Shown: positions 24,359-36,225 of the stretch, piece after piece
Numbering within the stretch: position 1 is the first letter of the stretch
Layout of the letters: each line of letters begins with the position of its first letter
DNA from: Beta vulgaris subsp. vulgaris
Lineage: Eukaryota; Streptophyta; Magnoliopsida; Caryophyllales; Amaranthaceae
Assembly (NCBI RefSeq): GCF_026745355.1
Contig: NC_079206.1
Location: 41,399,536 to 41,463,535, forward strand
Direction of reading: 5' to 3'
DNA length: 64,000 nt
Notes under the pieces: generated by a model
Told to the model about the DNA's origin: nothing
Database searches by the model: none
What the model saw: the letters and a program-made list of their open reading frames with translations, nothing else
Position numbers and translations under genes: made by a program

Positions 24359-25077
24359 ATTCAAATTTTTTTTTTTCGATACAAGCTATGTAGCGCGCCT
24401 TACTTCATTTTCCCACTTTCATTCTCTCTCTTCCTTCTTACTACCCAAGTGCGATTTTCCTTCATTCTCTCTCTTCACTTCTTCGAGTTGCACCACCACC
24501 ACCACCACCACATTGGTGCCCTAATTCGCGCACCACCACCCCTTCAGCACCACCACCCTTCGCGCACCACCACCCCTTCGCGCACCACATTTCGCACACC
24601 ACACCCCAATTCGCACACCACATTTCGCGCACCACCACCCCTTTGCGCACCACCCTTGCGCACCACCCCTTTCGCACCACCCTTCTCTTCTCTTTATTTT
24701 CTTCTCTTCTCCACCATTTGAGTGGTTAATTAGGTATGGATTAATTTTGTTTTTAAGTTACTTTTGTTTTGTTAAATTGAATTAAATGGTTAATGTGCAA
24801 TGTGGGTTTTGTCAATTGTAGGAAGAAGAGGCTAAGGAAGGCAAGTAAAGTTCCAAGTATCTCTTTTCTCTTCATTGCTCGTCGTTGGTGTTAAGAGGTA
24901 ACTATTTTAACATGTAGACAAAGTTGATAATTTATTGAATGTATATGTATTTTTTATAATGTATATATAATTATTATTGTTGATATGAGATTGTATGAAA
25001 AGCAATGTGATTTAGCTATATATATGAAAATATATAAGTAGTTGTTTGAATCATCATCATATATGCCTAGATACCCG
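24359..25077 (+). other. Promoter/5' leader and leader introns of the family D transposase
   Basis: CT-rich sequence (24415-24480) leads into a CACCAC/CGCACC-rich stretch up to 24710, typical of a transcribed leader. Splice-like signals follow (ggttaattaggta). The open frame here, with a run of seven His codons, only reflects this repeat and is not called as a gene. Nothing else is seen to 25077. Confidence 0.45.
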
Positions 25078-25349
25078 TTCAAGACTTACTCATTAGGGGT
25101 AAGTCTTGAATAGTCCCCGGTTTGGGACTGTTCTTGGACGTTTGATCTCACTTAGGTGGTGAATGTGTGTCTTCTTTTCAATTCTGAGGAAAATCTTGGC
25201 TTATCGTTTCGCTACATTGTTCTCTGGGTACATATGTAGATAAGCAATTATCTACATTGTGTACTTGGAGAACTGTAGGGAAATGCTGCCGGATTTTCCT
25301 TAGAATTGGAAAGTTGGCATATATTCACTAGTGAGATTAGACGTCCAAG
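25078..25349 (+). ncRNA. Three-hairpin structured leader of CACTA family D
   Basis: Hairpin 1: TTCAAGACTTAC (25078-25089) pairs perfectly with GTAAGTCTTGAA (25099-25110). Hairpin 2: AGTCCC (25112-25117) with GGGACT (25124-25129). Hairpin 3: about 215 nt, base CTTGGACGTTTGATCTCACT (25133-25152) with AGTGAGATTAGACGTCCAAG (25330-25349), paired through two G-U wobbles. The arms continue to pair (AATTCTGAGGAAAATC with GATTTTCCTTAGAATT) up to an apical TGTAGATAA/TTATCTACA stem. The same architecture with other stem sequences lies at 4325-4595. It ends about 180 bp before the transposase start codon. Confidence 0.75.
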
Positions 25350-25530
25350 GATGGGTTAGGTTGGAGTGATAAGGACCTTTGACTGCATGCATACAATTGA
25401 ACATGTGACTATCTTAGCTTGTTGTATACGTGTGTGATTTGAATATGTGAGTGTATGTGTACTTTAATAATGATTGATGCATTATAATGAATGTTGTGTT
25501 TAATTATTAGAGGTGGTCTTCTTGAATGAG

Positions 25531-28500
25531 ATGGATCGTACTTGGATGTATGGTAGTCGTGAATCGATTGAGTTTGTGAATGGGGTCTCGGAATTCTGTA
25601 GAAGTGCATTAGAATATCAAACATCCTCTGGAGCAGTCGACTTTTATTGTCCTTGTTTGGATTGTAGAAATGTGAGCAAGGTTAGTAGTATACATGTGGT
25701 TAGGGAGCATGTATTTCGCCGTGGGTTTAGGCCTCAATACCATGTATGGATTTGGCATGGTGAGCAGGGGAGGTATATGGGAAGCTCTGGATTAAAGAAT
25801 GATGTATGTGAAGAAAAAAAAGAAGGATGATGATGAGTTAGGGGATGAGAATTTGGATGATGAATTTGGAGATGATGATAGGGATCGGGTAGACGAGATG
25901 ATACACGAGGTTGAAGATCAGTCGTGTAGACGACCTCGTATTTTTGAGTCTATGTCTAAGGCTGCTGAAAAGCCGTTGTATCCAGGTTGTACAAAGTACA
26001 CCAAACTTTCTGCAGTGGTAACACTGTTCAACATTAAGTCGAACGCTGGTTGGACGGACTCTAGTTTCACATCGTTGTTGGAAGTTTTAGCTGAGATGCT
26101 CCCTGAAGGAAATGAACTGCCAAAGTCGTACTATTATGCGAAGAAGTTGATGTGTCCTTTGGGTTTAGAGTACGAGCGGATACATGCTTGTCCTAACGAT
26201 TGTGTGCTCTATCGTAATGAGTATGAGCATTTACATGAGTGTCCACGTTGTGGATTGTCGAGGTACAAGCGTGAAGGAGCTGGAGGTAGTGAAGGACCAC
26301 CAGCCAAGGTGTTGTGGTATCTACCCATAATACCTAGATTTAAGCGCATGTTCTCAATGAAAGGAGATGCGAAGAATTTGAGGTGGCATGCAGATCGTAG
26401 GAAGAAAGACGGTCTGCTCAAGCATCCGGCTGATTCGCCTGAGTGGAAAACTATCGACAGGGTGCATAAGTCATTTGGTAATGAGGATAGGAATCTGAGG
26501 CTTGGATTATGTACGGATGGCATGAACCCTTTTGGCAATCTCAGCTCGCAGCATAGCACATGGCCAGTAGTTTTAGTGGTTTATAACTTGCCTCCTTGGT
26601 TGTGCATGAAACGTAAGTACATGATGTTGTCGCTTCTTATATCGGGGCCCAAACAACCTGGAAATGACATAGATGTATACCTTCAGCCGCTTGTTGAAGA
26701 TTTACAGAAGATGTGGAACGAAGGAGTGTTAGTATTTGATGCGTATGCTAATGAGATGTTCACTCTGCGTGCCATGCTTTTTTGTACTATGAACGATTAT
26801 CCAGCTTATGGGAACTTATCTGGGTATAAGACTAAAGGAAAACAACCTTGCCCGATTTGTTTAGATGACATGAAATCTACACACCTTAAGGGCTGCAAAC
26901 ATGTGTATATGCGCACACGAAGGCTCCTCAGCCGCGACCATCCCTATCGGTTTAAGAAGAAGGCATTCGATGGGACGGTTGAAGAAGTTGCTCGTAGACC
27001 ATTAACTGGTACTGAAGTTTATAATCAGGTGAAGGGCATTGAAACAGTCTTTGGTAAACCTGCTAGTGAGGTTGATAGACCTACAGGATTATGGAAAAAA
27101 CAGTCCATTTTTTGGAAACTCCCATATTGGAAAGATCTAAAGGTCAGACATTGTTTGGATGTCATGCACATAGAGAAGAATGTTTGTGAAGCTATTATCG
27201 CGACACTTATGAATATTCCGGGTAAGACAAAAGATGTTAAGGCGTCACGACTTTACTTGGAAAAGAGGGGATTCGACCAGAGTTGTGGGCTCAGAAAAGG
27301 GACGGAAGAAAGAAGAAAAGAGGGGAGGAAAGGGTTGATGATGATGAAACACATAAAAGTAAAAAGGTGGAGGATTCTGAGAGGAATTATTTGCCACCAG
27401 CTTGCTACACGATGTCGCGTGCAGAGAAACGGATTTTTTGCGAGTCATTGTATGGCATTAAGGTCCCTACTGGCTACTCATCGAATATGAAGCGCTTTGT
27501 TACCTTAAATGGTGAGTTGAAGTTATCGAGTATGAAATCGCACGATTGTCATGTCATGATGCAAGTATTCTTACCGATTGCAATTCGTGGGATACTTCCA
27601 AAGCATGTGAGGCACACCATTACAGAACTGTGTTCATTTTTTCATTCAATCTGCAGCAAAGTCCTAGACCCGTCGACCTCGATTCCTTGCAGACTAGAGT
27701 AGTTGAAACTCTATGCAAATTTGAGATGTATTTCCCCCCTGCATTCTTTGACATTATGGTCCATCTCATTGTCCATCTAGTTCGAGAAATTAAGCTGTGT
27801 GGTCCAGTGTTTTTGAGGTGGTGCTATCCTTTTGAGAGATATATGGGAACTTTGAAAGATAAAGTTCGTAATCCTGCACAACCAGAAGGTAGTATAATTC
27901 AAGGGATTGTGGGTGAAGAGATCAGTAATTTTGTGGCTGAGTATTTTGCTAGTGTTGATCCTGTTGGACTTCCGACATCCCGACACGAGGGCAGACTTGA
28001 GGGCAAGGGTACAATTGGTTCAAAATTGATCACACCTTCCGTAGAAAAGCGTAAACAAGCTCACTTATTTGTATTGCATCACGTACCAGATGTCCATCCT
28101 TATTTAAGTGAACATATGGAGGAATTACGTGTTAGCAATCCTGGAAAAGGAGTGAGGGCATTGACGCAAATGCATAACAAGACTTTCATTGATTGGTTTC
28201 ATAAACGAGTACTCAATGATTTGGATGAAAGTGTTCCTGAAACAGTCAAGTGGTTAGCATTTGGTCCTCGTGAAGCTGTACGCTCTTATGAGGGTTATGA
28301 TATTAATGGGTATACTTTTTGGACTGAACGTCAAGATCTCAAGTCAAGATCGCAACAAAATAGTGGTGTTTCACTTGTGGCGTCGTCTACACAATATGCA
28401 AGCTCGAAAGATAAGTCGCCTGTACATGCTGAAAGCAACTACTATGGGCGAATACAAGAAATCTGGGAGCTGGACTACTGTACATTTAATATTTGCCTCT

Positions 28501-28885
28501 TGTGTTGCACGTGGGTTGACAATAATCGCCGTTGTGTAAGAAACGATGATCCTTGCGGTTTCACCCTTGTTGACCTTAGTCGTTTACGTGAAACTGAGGA
28601 GCCATTTGTAATTGCATCACAAGTGAAGCAAGTATTTTTTGTAACTGATCCTGCTGATCATAAGTGGTCAATTGTTGTACCTGGTAAAAGGAGTATCCTC
28701 GGTATTGGTGATGTTGATAATGAGGAAGAATATGATGCATTTGAGGACCTCCCCCCTTTACCTATCCTGAAATTCGTGTGGAAGATGATGTAAATATGTC
28801 GGAGAATTATATGCGTGTAGATCACACGGAAGGGATACATGTACTTGAGGATCCTAAGAAAAGGCGGAAGCTCAATGAATCATGA
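25531..28885 (+). pseudogene. TNP2-type CACTA transposase, frameshifted at homopolymers
   Basis: The start MDRTWMYGSRESIEFVNGV follows a splice acceptor (ttattag) at 25510. Domains in order: transposase-associated N-terminus with CPCLDCRN and YHVWIWHGE; TNP2 core with LYPGCTKYTKLSAVVTLF, GPKQPGNDIDVYLQPL, CPICLDDM and VRHCLDVMHIEKNVCE; DUF4218 with MYFPPAFFDIMVHLIVHLVR; DUF4216 with IASQVKQVFFVTDPADHKW; end KKRRKLNES. The frame changes at an A-run near 25811, a G-run near 27268, near 27680 and at a C-run near 28752. Four frameshifts in about 3.3 kb show that no full-length transposase can be made. The protein would bind and cut the CACTA termini. The relative at 1063-4247 is more decayed. Confidence 0.93.
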
Positions 28886-28911
28886 GACATAAACTCAGGT
28901 GTGTGTAATTT

Positions 28912-30190
28912 CTCCAATTTTTAGGCTTCAATTTCTTGTTGGTTGCATTTTGGGAACGAAAAGGCCATTTCCGGCCTATTTTGGCCTATTTTGGCCTTTT
29001 CGCTCCCAAAATGTACTTATGAAGTGATTTAACCTCAAATTCTTTTTGAACATGATATATGATGTATAATGTAACTAGTATGTAGATTTTTAGGCTTTAA
29101 TTTCTTGTTGGTTGATTTTGGGAACGAAAAGGCCATTTCCGGCCTATTTTGGCCTATTTTGGCCTTTTCGCTCCCAAAATGTACTTATGAAGTGATTTAA
29201 CCTCAAATTCTTTTTGAACATGATCATATGAGTATAATGTAACTAGTATGTAGATTTTTAGGCTTTAATTTCTTGTTGGTTGGATTTTGGGAACGAAAAG
29301 GCCATTTCCGGCCTATTTTGGCCTATTTTGGCCTTTTCGCTCCCAAAATGTACTTATGAAGTGATTTAACCTCAAATTCTTTTTGAACATGATCATATGA
29401 TGTATAATGTAACTAGTATGTAGATTTTTAGGCTTTAATTTCTTGTTGGTTGGATTTTGGGAACGAAAAGGCCATTTCCGGCCTATTTTGGCCTATTTTG
29501 GCCTTTTCGCTCCCAAAATGTACTTATGAAGTGATTTAACCTCAAATTCTTTTTGAACATGATCATATGATGTATAATGTAACTAGTATGTAGATTTTTA
29601 GGCTTTAATTTCTTGTTGGTTGGATTTTGGGAACGAAAAGGCCATTTCCGGCCTATTTTGGCCTATTTTGGCCTTTTCGCTCCCAAAATGTACTTATGAA
29701 GTGATTTAACCTCAAATTCTTTTTGAACATGATCATATGATGTATAATGTAACTAGTATGTAGATTTTTAGGCTTTAATTTCTTGTTGGTTGCATTTCGG
29801 GAACGAAAAGGCCATTTCCGGCCTATTTTGGCCTATTTTGGCCTTTTCGCTCCCAAAATGTACTTATGAAGTGATTTAACCTCAAATTCTTTTTGAACAT
29901 GATCATATGATGTATAATGTAACTAGTATGTAGATTTTTAGGCTTTAATTTCTTGTTGGTTGCATTTCGGGAACGAAAAGGCCATTTCCGGCCTATTTTG
30001 GCCTATTTTGGCCTTTTCGCTCCCAAAATGTACTTATGAAGTGATTTAACCTCAAATTCTTTTTGAACATGATCATATGATGTATAATGTAACTAGTATG
30101 TAGATTTTTAGCTTTAATTTCTTGTTGGTTGCATTTCGGGAACGAAAAGGCCATTTCCGGCCTATTTCGGCCTATTTTGGCCTTTTCGCA
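28912..30190 (+). repeat. 170-bp tandem satellite array 1 in CACTA family D
   Basis: About eight units with a 170-bp period: the TGTAGATTTTTAGGCTT start recurs at 29249, 29419, 29589, 29759, 29929 and 30099. Each unit contains an inverted repeat around GGAACGAAAAGGCC...GGCCTTTTCGCTCCC with GGCCTATTTTGGCC between. Units are near-identical, implying recent amplification. The last unit runs straight into the C-rich tract at its 'cgcaccc' position. Confidence 0.95.
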
Positions 30191-31017
30191 CCCATGCCCG
30201 CCCACACCCCATGCCCACCCCCCCCTTGCCCCACCCCACCCCACCCCCCTTGCCCACCTCCTCCCCCACCATGCTGCCCCCCCTTCCCCCCCTGCACACC
30301 CCCCACCCCCCTGCCCCCCCTTTCCCCCTGCAGACCCCCCAACCCCCCGCCCCCCCCTTTCCCCCTGCAGACCCCCAACCCCCCCCGCCCCCTTTCCCCC
30401 TGCAGACCCCCCACCCCCCTGCCCCCTTTCCCCCTGCAGACCCCCCAACCCCCCTGCCCCCCTTCCCCCTGCAGACCCCCAACCCCCCCCTTCCCCCCTG
30501 CAGACCCCCAACCCCCCTTTCCCCCCTGCAGACCCCCACACCCCCCTGCCCTCCCCCCCCCCTGCAGACCCCCAACCCCCCTGCCCCCCCCCTTCCCCCC
30601 CACATGCGACCCCCACACCCCCCTGCCCCCCCTTTCCCCCCTGCAGACCCCCACACCCCCTGCCCCCCTTTCCCCCCCTGCAGACCCCACACCCCCTGCC
30701 CCCTTTCCCCCTGCAGACCCCCACACCCCCCCTGCCCCCCCTTTCCCCCCTGCAGACCCCCCAACCCCCTGCCCCACCCCCCCCTTCCCCTGCAGACCCC
30801 CCAACCCCCTGCCCCCTTCCCCCTGCAGACCCCCACCCCTGCCCCCCCCCTTCCCCCCTGCAGACCCCCCAACCCCCTGCCCCCCCTTTCCCCTGCAGCC
30901 CACCCCCGCCCCCCCCTTTCCCCCCTGCAGACCCCCACACCCCCCTGCCCCCTCCTTCCCCCCCTGCAGACCCCCCACCCCCCCCCCTTCCCCCTCAGCC
31001 CCACACCCCCCCTTTAA
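30191..31017 (+). repeat. C-rich minisatellite, about 825 bp, with repeated CTGCAG
   Basis: Almost pure C runs are broken by CTGCAGACCCCC, TTTCCCCC and AACCCC blocks in units of roughly 30-40 bp. About 20 PstI-type CTGCAG sites occur. The plus strand has virtually no G outside CTGCAG, so the other strand is extremely G-rich. The long Pro-rich and Gly-rich frames on both strands are by-products of this composition. Confidence 0.95.
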
Positions 31018-31097
31018 CATATTCTATGTTAATCTATTTTTTTTTTTAATTGCCATTTTTTTAATTAATTCGTATGTTTTTTTACCATTTCAGGGAC

Positions 31098-34000
31098 ATG
31101 GAGGATGTGCATACGGATACGAGTGCGGAACACACTACCGAGGATGAGTGTTTCGATCACAAAAAGGAACAACGGCAAATGGTTATGGCTCGCCGTGAAG
31201 AAAAAGGTAAACAAACGTCAATTGCAAGTAAGAACTTGCAGACGAAAAAGAGGAAAGGAAGGGGACCTACAAAGTCACTAGGGAAACCCACCCTAATGAC
31301 TTTGGAGTACGATCACTTGGGGCAACCTTGTGGAAAATGGCGTCAAAAGTATGCCATGCAAATTGGGATTTGCATGCATAAGCTCTCCATTCTCCACTCA
31401 TGGAAAGAGGTCCCGAGTCTTTGAAGAAGATGATTTGGGAAGATACTATGGTAAGATTCGCGTATACTTATTTAGAATTTTAACACTTTGGTTAAATATA
31501 CTATGTAATATTGAGTAATTTGTGATATGCGTTCTTTGTAGAATCAATTCCATATTCCAAACGATGAAGCGAAGAAGAATCTGTTTCTATCCGCAGTTGC
31601 CCAAAGGTTCCGAGACTTCAAGGCCAAGCTAGTGTCGGGGTGGATCACGAAGCGGAGAAAAGTCGGGGGAACAAAGAAGAAGAAAATCTACGACGGGGAA
31701 GCAACACCTTCTTCTGAGGCTTCACGTGACACATCATTCGAGGATCCCTCCAAGCTTCCATATCAGATATGGAGGCATATCACAGCTGAGCAGTGGCATG
31801 CATTTGTTGCACAAAAAACAACTACCCCAGAAGTTGTTGTAAGAATTTTTTACTAGCTAAGATTTATTACTTCAGATCCAATATTATATAACACCATATC
31901 TAACCTTTGTTTATATTTGTGTGTTTCAGGCAATTCGTGAGCAAAATAGCGCGAATGCAAAATCTAGGAAGCACTACCACATCTGGGTGCTCATTCGTAT
32001 GGTCAGGCGAGAGAATCGTGGATGTATGACCATTACCCCACGCTTGCGTCGACCACGACGCAATCGGGCACTAGCTCTACGACGACAGCTGCACAGCGGC
32101 AACCAGATAGAGTGCTCGATTGGTGGTGTTCCATGCATGGGGTTGATGCAAAGGGACAGAGAATCATACCTGATCCCGGAACAAAACAGATAGCTAATGC
32201 CATTGTAAGTACATATTATAAGTTATTGATAAGGTTTACATAATAATATAACTTCTGCGCTCACGAGTATTTCTCTCATCATTTATGCAGATTGGCTTGA
32301 AGGAAAAGGAGGCAGCTGGTGAGTTCACTCCTAGAGGACAAGTTGATGCCTTACACGAGACTCTAGGACGGGACCAGTATGGACGTGTGAGGGGCGTAGG
32401 AGGTGTCCGCCTCGGGGTGAGAAAGGTGTATGGTGATCAATACACCTCTACGTCCAGATCCACTACCTCCAGTGTCAATTCATCACCTTCCATAGATGTG
32501 GAGGCTATGAAAGCCGAACTTCGGGAGGAGCTCAGAGCGGAGATGACTCAGAATTTCAACGCCATTTTGGCGCAGATGGGCTTACCGACTTTTGGTGCTT
32601 TCACGCAGGGCAATGTTCCTATGCAGCCTGTTCCTACGCAGCCTGTTCCTACGCAGCCTCGTCCACAACCGGAGTTAACGGTAATTGTTTAATATCACAA
32701 CTATTGTTCTTAAATATGTTGTTTCATAGACTAACCTTGAATAGAGTTTTTTTTAAAGGAAGAGACACCATGTGAGCTATGTAATCAAGGAGATGGTCAT
32801 GGTAGATTCATTATCGTGGCTTATGGATCTGTACAGCCCCCTAGGGATCGGCCACTATTGCACAACCAGCCAGTAGCTGATATTCACTATGTGGTCAGCG
32901 TTGAAGACATTGTGACCGGTTTCGAAGCATTTCCTCTTCCGCTGCCGAATGCAGCAGTTGGTCTACAGTTATTGTCTGATTCCATTGGCAGTTATATTCT
33001 ATGGCCGCGTGCATTGGTGCGGTTAGCATATCAGGTACAATCTCTAACATAAGTTATATACATAGTTTAATTTCTTTTATAGTTCCTATATATGATTGTC
33101 AGTAATATCTTTTAATTTAACTAATTACTAGGGTTCGGGGAAGGCCGACAGGAAGGGAAAGAAGGTAGCTTCACCTCAGGGAGGCCGACGTGCCCAAGTG
33201 GGAACGAATTCTTAGCAAATATCCACTCATTACGGATATGGAGGTGGTGCAACGCCTTACTAAACCGTGCTTCTGGCTACATGAGTGCATTAGTGATGCA
33301 GCCGATGGAGCAATGATTGAGATTAAGTTGTCGCACCACCAATTCCACTACATTGATGAGGAAACATCGACCTTCATTTGTAAGGATGATATTAAAGAAT
33401 TCTTACTTGGGGAAGAGTTGAATGTTTCCATGATACAAACATTCATGAGGTAATACTTTATTAATTAAGTAGTATTCAATCCAACTAATAATAACTTCCA
33501 TAATAAGTTGTTTTATTTTTATCAATATGAATTCTCAGGCTATTATACAATGATGTGAGGCGATCTAGTCAGCCAATCTTTGGTTGGTTATGTCCAAGCT
33601 TTGTACGAGATGACAGTTGCGTACAAAACGAAAAAGAGGTTAAAGTATATCTCAAGGTTCTTTGAACGCATGTTCTCGTCTTGGATATAAGATCGTTCTT
33701 CTTCCTTACATTGAATCGTATGCTTCGTAAACTGACTTTTTAATTAATTAAATTGACCTATTAGTTGTTCTACGATAACAATAACATTATTTTTATTGTT
33801 GTAGGAACCATTGGACACTCATTGCAATATGTGTGTCAAGTAACGAAGTCTACCACTTTGATTCTTTGCGTAAAGAAACAATACGGTCCTTACTAGTCAA
33901 ATCATTGTTAAATAGGTAGCCTAATTGAAACTATATATGCACACTTATTAGCTTATTAAATATTAAATGTACATCTAATCTTATAATAATGTGTATTGAT

Positions 34001-35974
34001 GTAGTGTATGAAGAAGATTACTTCATCTGGACTTCGACAAGGAAAAGCTCCTGTTTGGTATTTAGTCGAGGTAACATGTAATATTTTTTGCATCCTTTTA
34101 TACAAACACATAATACACATATAACATGTCATTTATTGCATCTTTGGTGAATTTTAGTGTCCGGTACAAGAAGGTGGACTTGCGTGTGGGTATTACGTCA
34201 TGAGGTTCATGCTCGATATCGTCAACTATTGCAAAGATGTTGTTGATCTTCGAAAGGTATGTAACTTTTAGGTTTCCAATTGTTGTTTCTTGTATTTCCG
34301 GCCTATTTTAGCCTTTTCGCTCCCAAAATGTACTTATGAAGTGATTTAACCTCAAATTCTTTTGAACATGATTATATGAGGCATTTAAACTAGTATGTAG
34401 ATTCTTAGGCTTAATTTGTTGTTGGTTGCATTTCGGGAACGAAAAGGCCAATTCCGGCCTATTTTGGGCTATTTTGGCCTTTTCGCTCCCAAAATGTAGT
34501 TATGAAGTGATTTAACCTCAAATTCTCTTTGAACATGATTATATGAGGCATATTATAACTATTATGTAGATTCTTAGGCTTTAATTTGTTGTTGGTTGGA
34601 TTTGGAACGAAAAGGCCATTTCCGGCCTATTTTGGCCTATTTTGGCATTTTCGCTCCCAAAATGTAGTTATGAAGTGATTTAACCTCAAATTCTCTTTGA
34701 ACATGATTATATGAGGCATATTATAACTAGTATGTAGATTCTTAGGCTTTAATTTTTGTTGGTTGCATTTCGGGAACGAAAAGGCCAATTCCGGCCTATT
34801 TTGGGCTATTTTGGCCTTTTCGCTCCCAAAATGTAGTTATGAAGTGATTTAACCTCAAATTCTCTTTGAACATGATTATATGAGGCATATTATAACTAGT
34901 ATGTAGATTCTTAGGCTTTAATTTGTTGTTGGTTGCATTTGGGAACGAAAAGGCCATTTCCGGCCTATTTTGGCCTATTTTGGCTTTTCGCTCCCAAAAT
35001 GTAGTTATGAAGTGATTTAACCTCAAATTCTCTTTGAACATGATTATATGAGGCATATTATAACTAGTATGTAGATTCTTAGGCTTTAATTTCTTGTTGG
35101 TTGCATTTCGGGAACGAAAAGGCCATTTCCGGCCTATTTTGGCTATTTTGGCCTTTTCGCTCCCAAAATGTATTATGAAGTGATTTAACCTCAAATTCTC
35201 TTTGAACATGATTATATGAGGATATATATAACTAGTATGTAGATTCTTAGGCTTTAATTTTGTGGTTGCATTTCGGGAACGAAAAGGCCAATTCCGGCCT
35301 ATTTTGGGCTATTTTGGCCTTTTCGCTCCCAAAATGTAGTTATGAAGTGATTTAACCTCAAATTCTCTTTGAACATGATTATATGAGGCATATTATAACT
35401 AGTATGTAGATTCTTAGGCTTTAATTTCTTGTTGGTTGCATTTCGGGAACGAAAAGGCCATTTCCGGCCTATTTTGGGCTATTTTGGCCTTTTCGCTCCC
35501 AAAATGTATTTATGAAGTGATTTAACCCCAAATTCTCTTTGAACATGATTATATGAGATATATTATAACTAGTGTGTAGACTTTTAGGCTTTAATTTCTT
35601 GTTGGTTGCATTTCGGGAACGAAAAAGGCCATTTCCGGCCTATTTTGGCCTAATTTGGCCTTTTCGCTCCCAAAATGTAGTTATGAAGTGATTTAACCTC
35701 AAATTCTCTTTGAACATGATTATATGAGATATATTATAACTAGTGTGTAGACTTTTAGGCTTGCATTTGATTTTGATTCCATTTCGGGAAGATATATGTC
35801 ATTTTTAGAAGTACTAACGGTAAAATGATTGACTTTTTGTATATGTTTATTTGTTGGTTATTTTGCAAGGTTTATGCTAGTTCCAAACCACGTTTGAGGA
35901 ACTTCACCAAAGAAGAAATTGACGAAGTTCGGGATAAGTTGGCGTCCTACATTACCGATGATTGCATAGGATGA
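31098..35974 (+). pseudogene. Second CACTA gene: Ptta/En-Spm region joined to an Ulp1-type (C48) protease domain
   Basis: Exons inferred from GT-AG sites: 31098-31450, 31542-31838, 31930-32204, 32291-32680, 32759-33034, 33132-33449, 33539-33717, 33805-33915, 34005-34070, 34158-34256 and 35870-35974. The N-terminus has KRKGRGPTKSLGKPTLM and GQPCGKWRQKYAMQIG (Ptta/En-Spm domain). A middle exon has an amphipathic region (EAMKAELREELRAEMTQNF). The C-terminal exons carry the cysteine-protease signature: His in NHWTLIAICV, Asp in VYHFDSL, Gln in CPVQEGG and Cys in ACGYYVMRFM. The end is KLASYITDDCIG. A frameshift near 33660 and an awkward junction at 33915/34005 suggest loss of function. The 1.6-kb last intron contains satellite array 2. 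Ulp1-like domains cleave SUMO conjugates in host proteins. Their role in transposons is unclear. Confidence 0.8.
34270..35780 (+). repeat. 170-bp satellite array 2, inside the last intron of the Ulp1-type gene
   Basis: About nine units of the same repeat as array 1 (GGAACGAAAAGGCC, GGCCTATTTTGG, TTATGAAGTGATTTAACC), but more diverged from each other and with small indels, so it is older or less homogenised. It lies between the exon ending GATCTTCGAAAG (34256) and the exon starting at 35870. Confidence 0.93.
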
Positions 35975-36225
35975 GATTTTCGCTCCAACAATAATGTAGT
36001 AGCTAGTTTCTATCACCTATGTACACTTTTTACATTATTTTAATATATTTGAAGTTAATTATTACCTTTCTCCACTTGTCATATATTATCGTATTGCAAT
36101 TCGCATTTTTTTCTTGTCCAAGAGAGGTTATGGGTGGGTGGTGGCTGGTGTGTGGGTGCAGGCTGTGCTGCTGGTATGTGCAGGCTGCTGTGTGCAAGCA
36201 AAATAAAAAAAAAAAATTATAGTGA

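Noticed and set aside
24338..24721. Open frame with seven consecutive His codons
   Set aside because: It follows a CACCAC/CGCACC repeat in the transposon leader. It starts inside the subterminal repeat and the antisense frame is open too.
28912..30190. CRISPR-like array (regular repeats)
   Set aside because: The whole 170-bp unit is repeated without unique spacers, in plant nuclear DNA, so it is a tandem satellite.
30122..31147. Long Pro-rich (plus) and Gly-rich (minus) open frames over the C-rich tract
   Set aside because: All frames on both strands stay open because the tract is almost only C. There is no domain, and the start lies in the 170-bp satellite.
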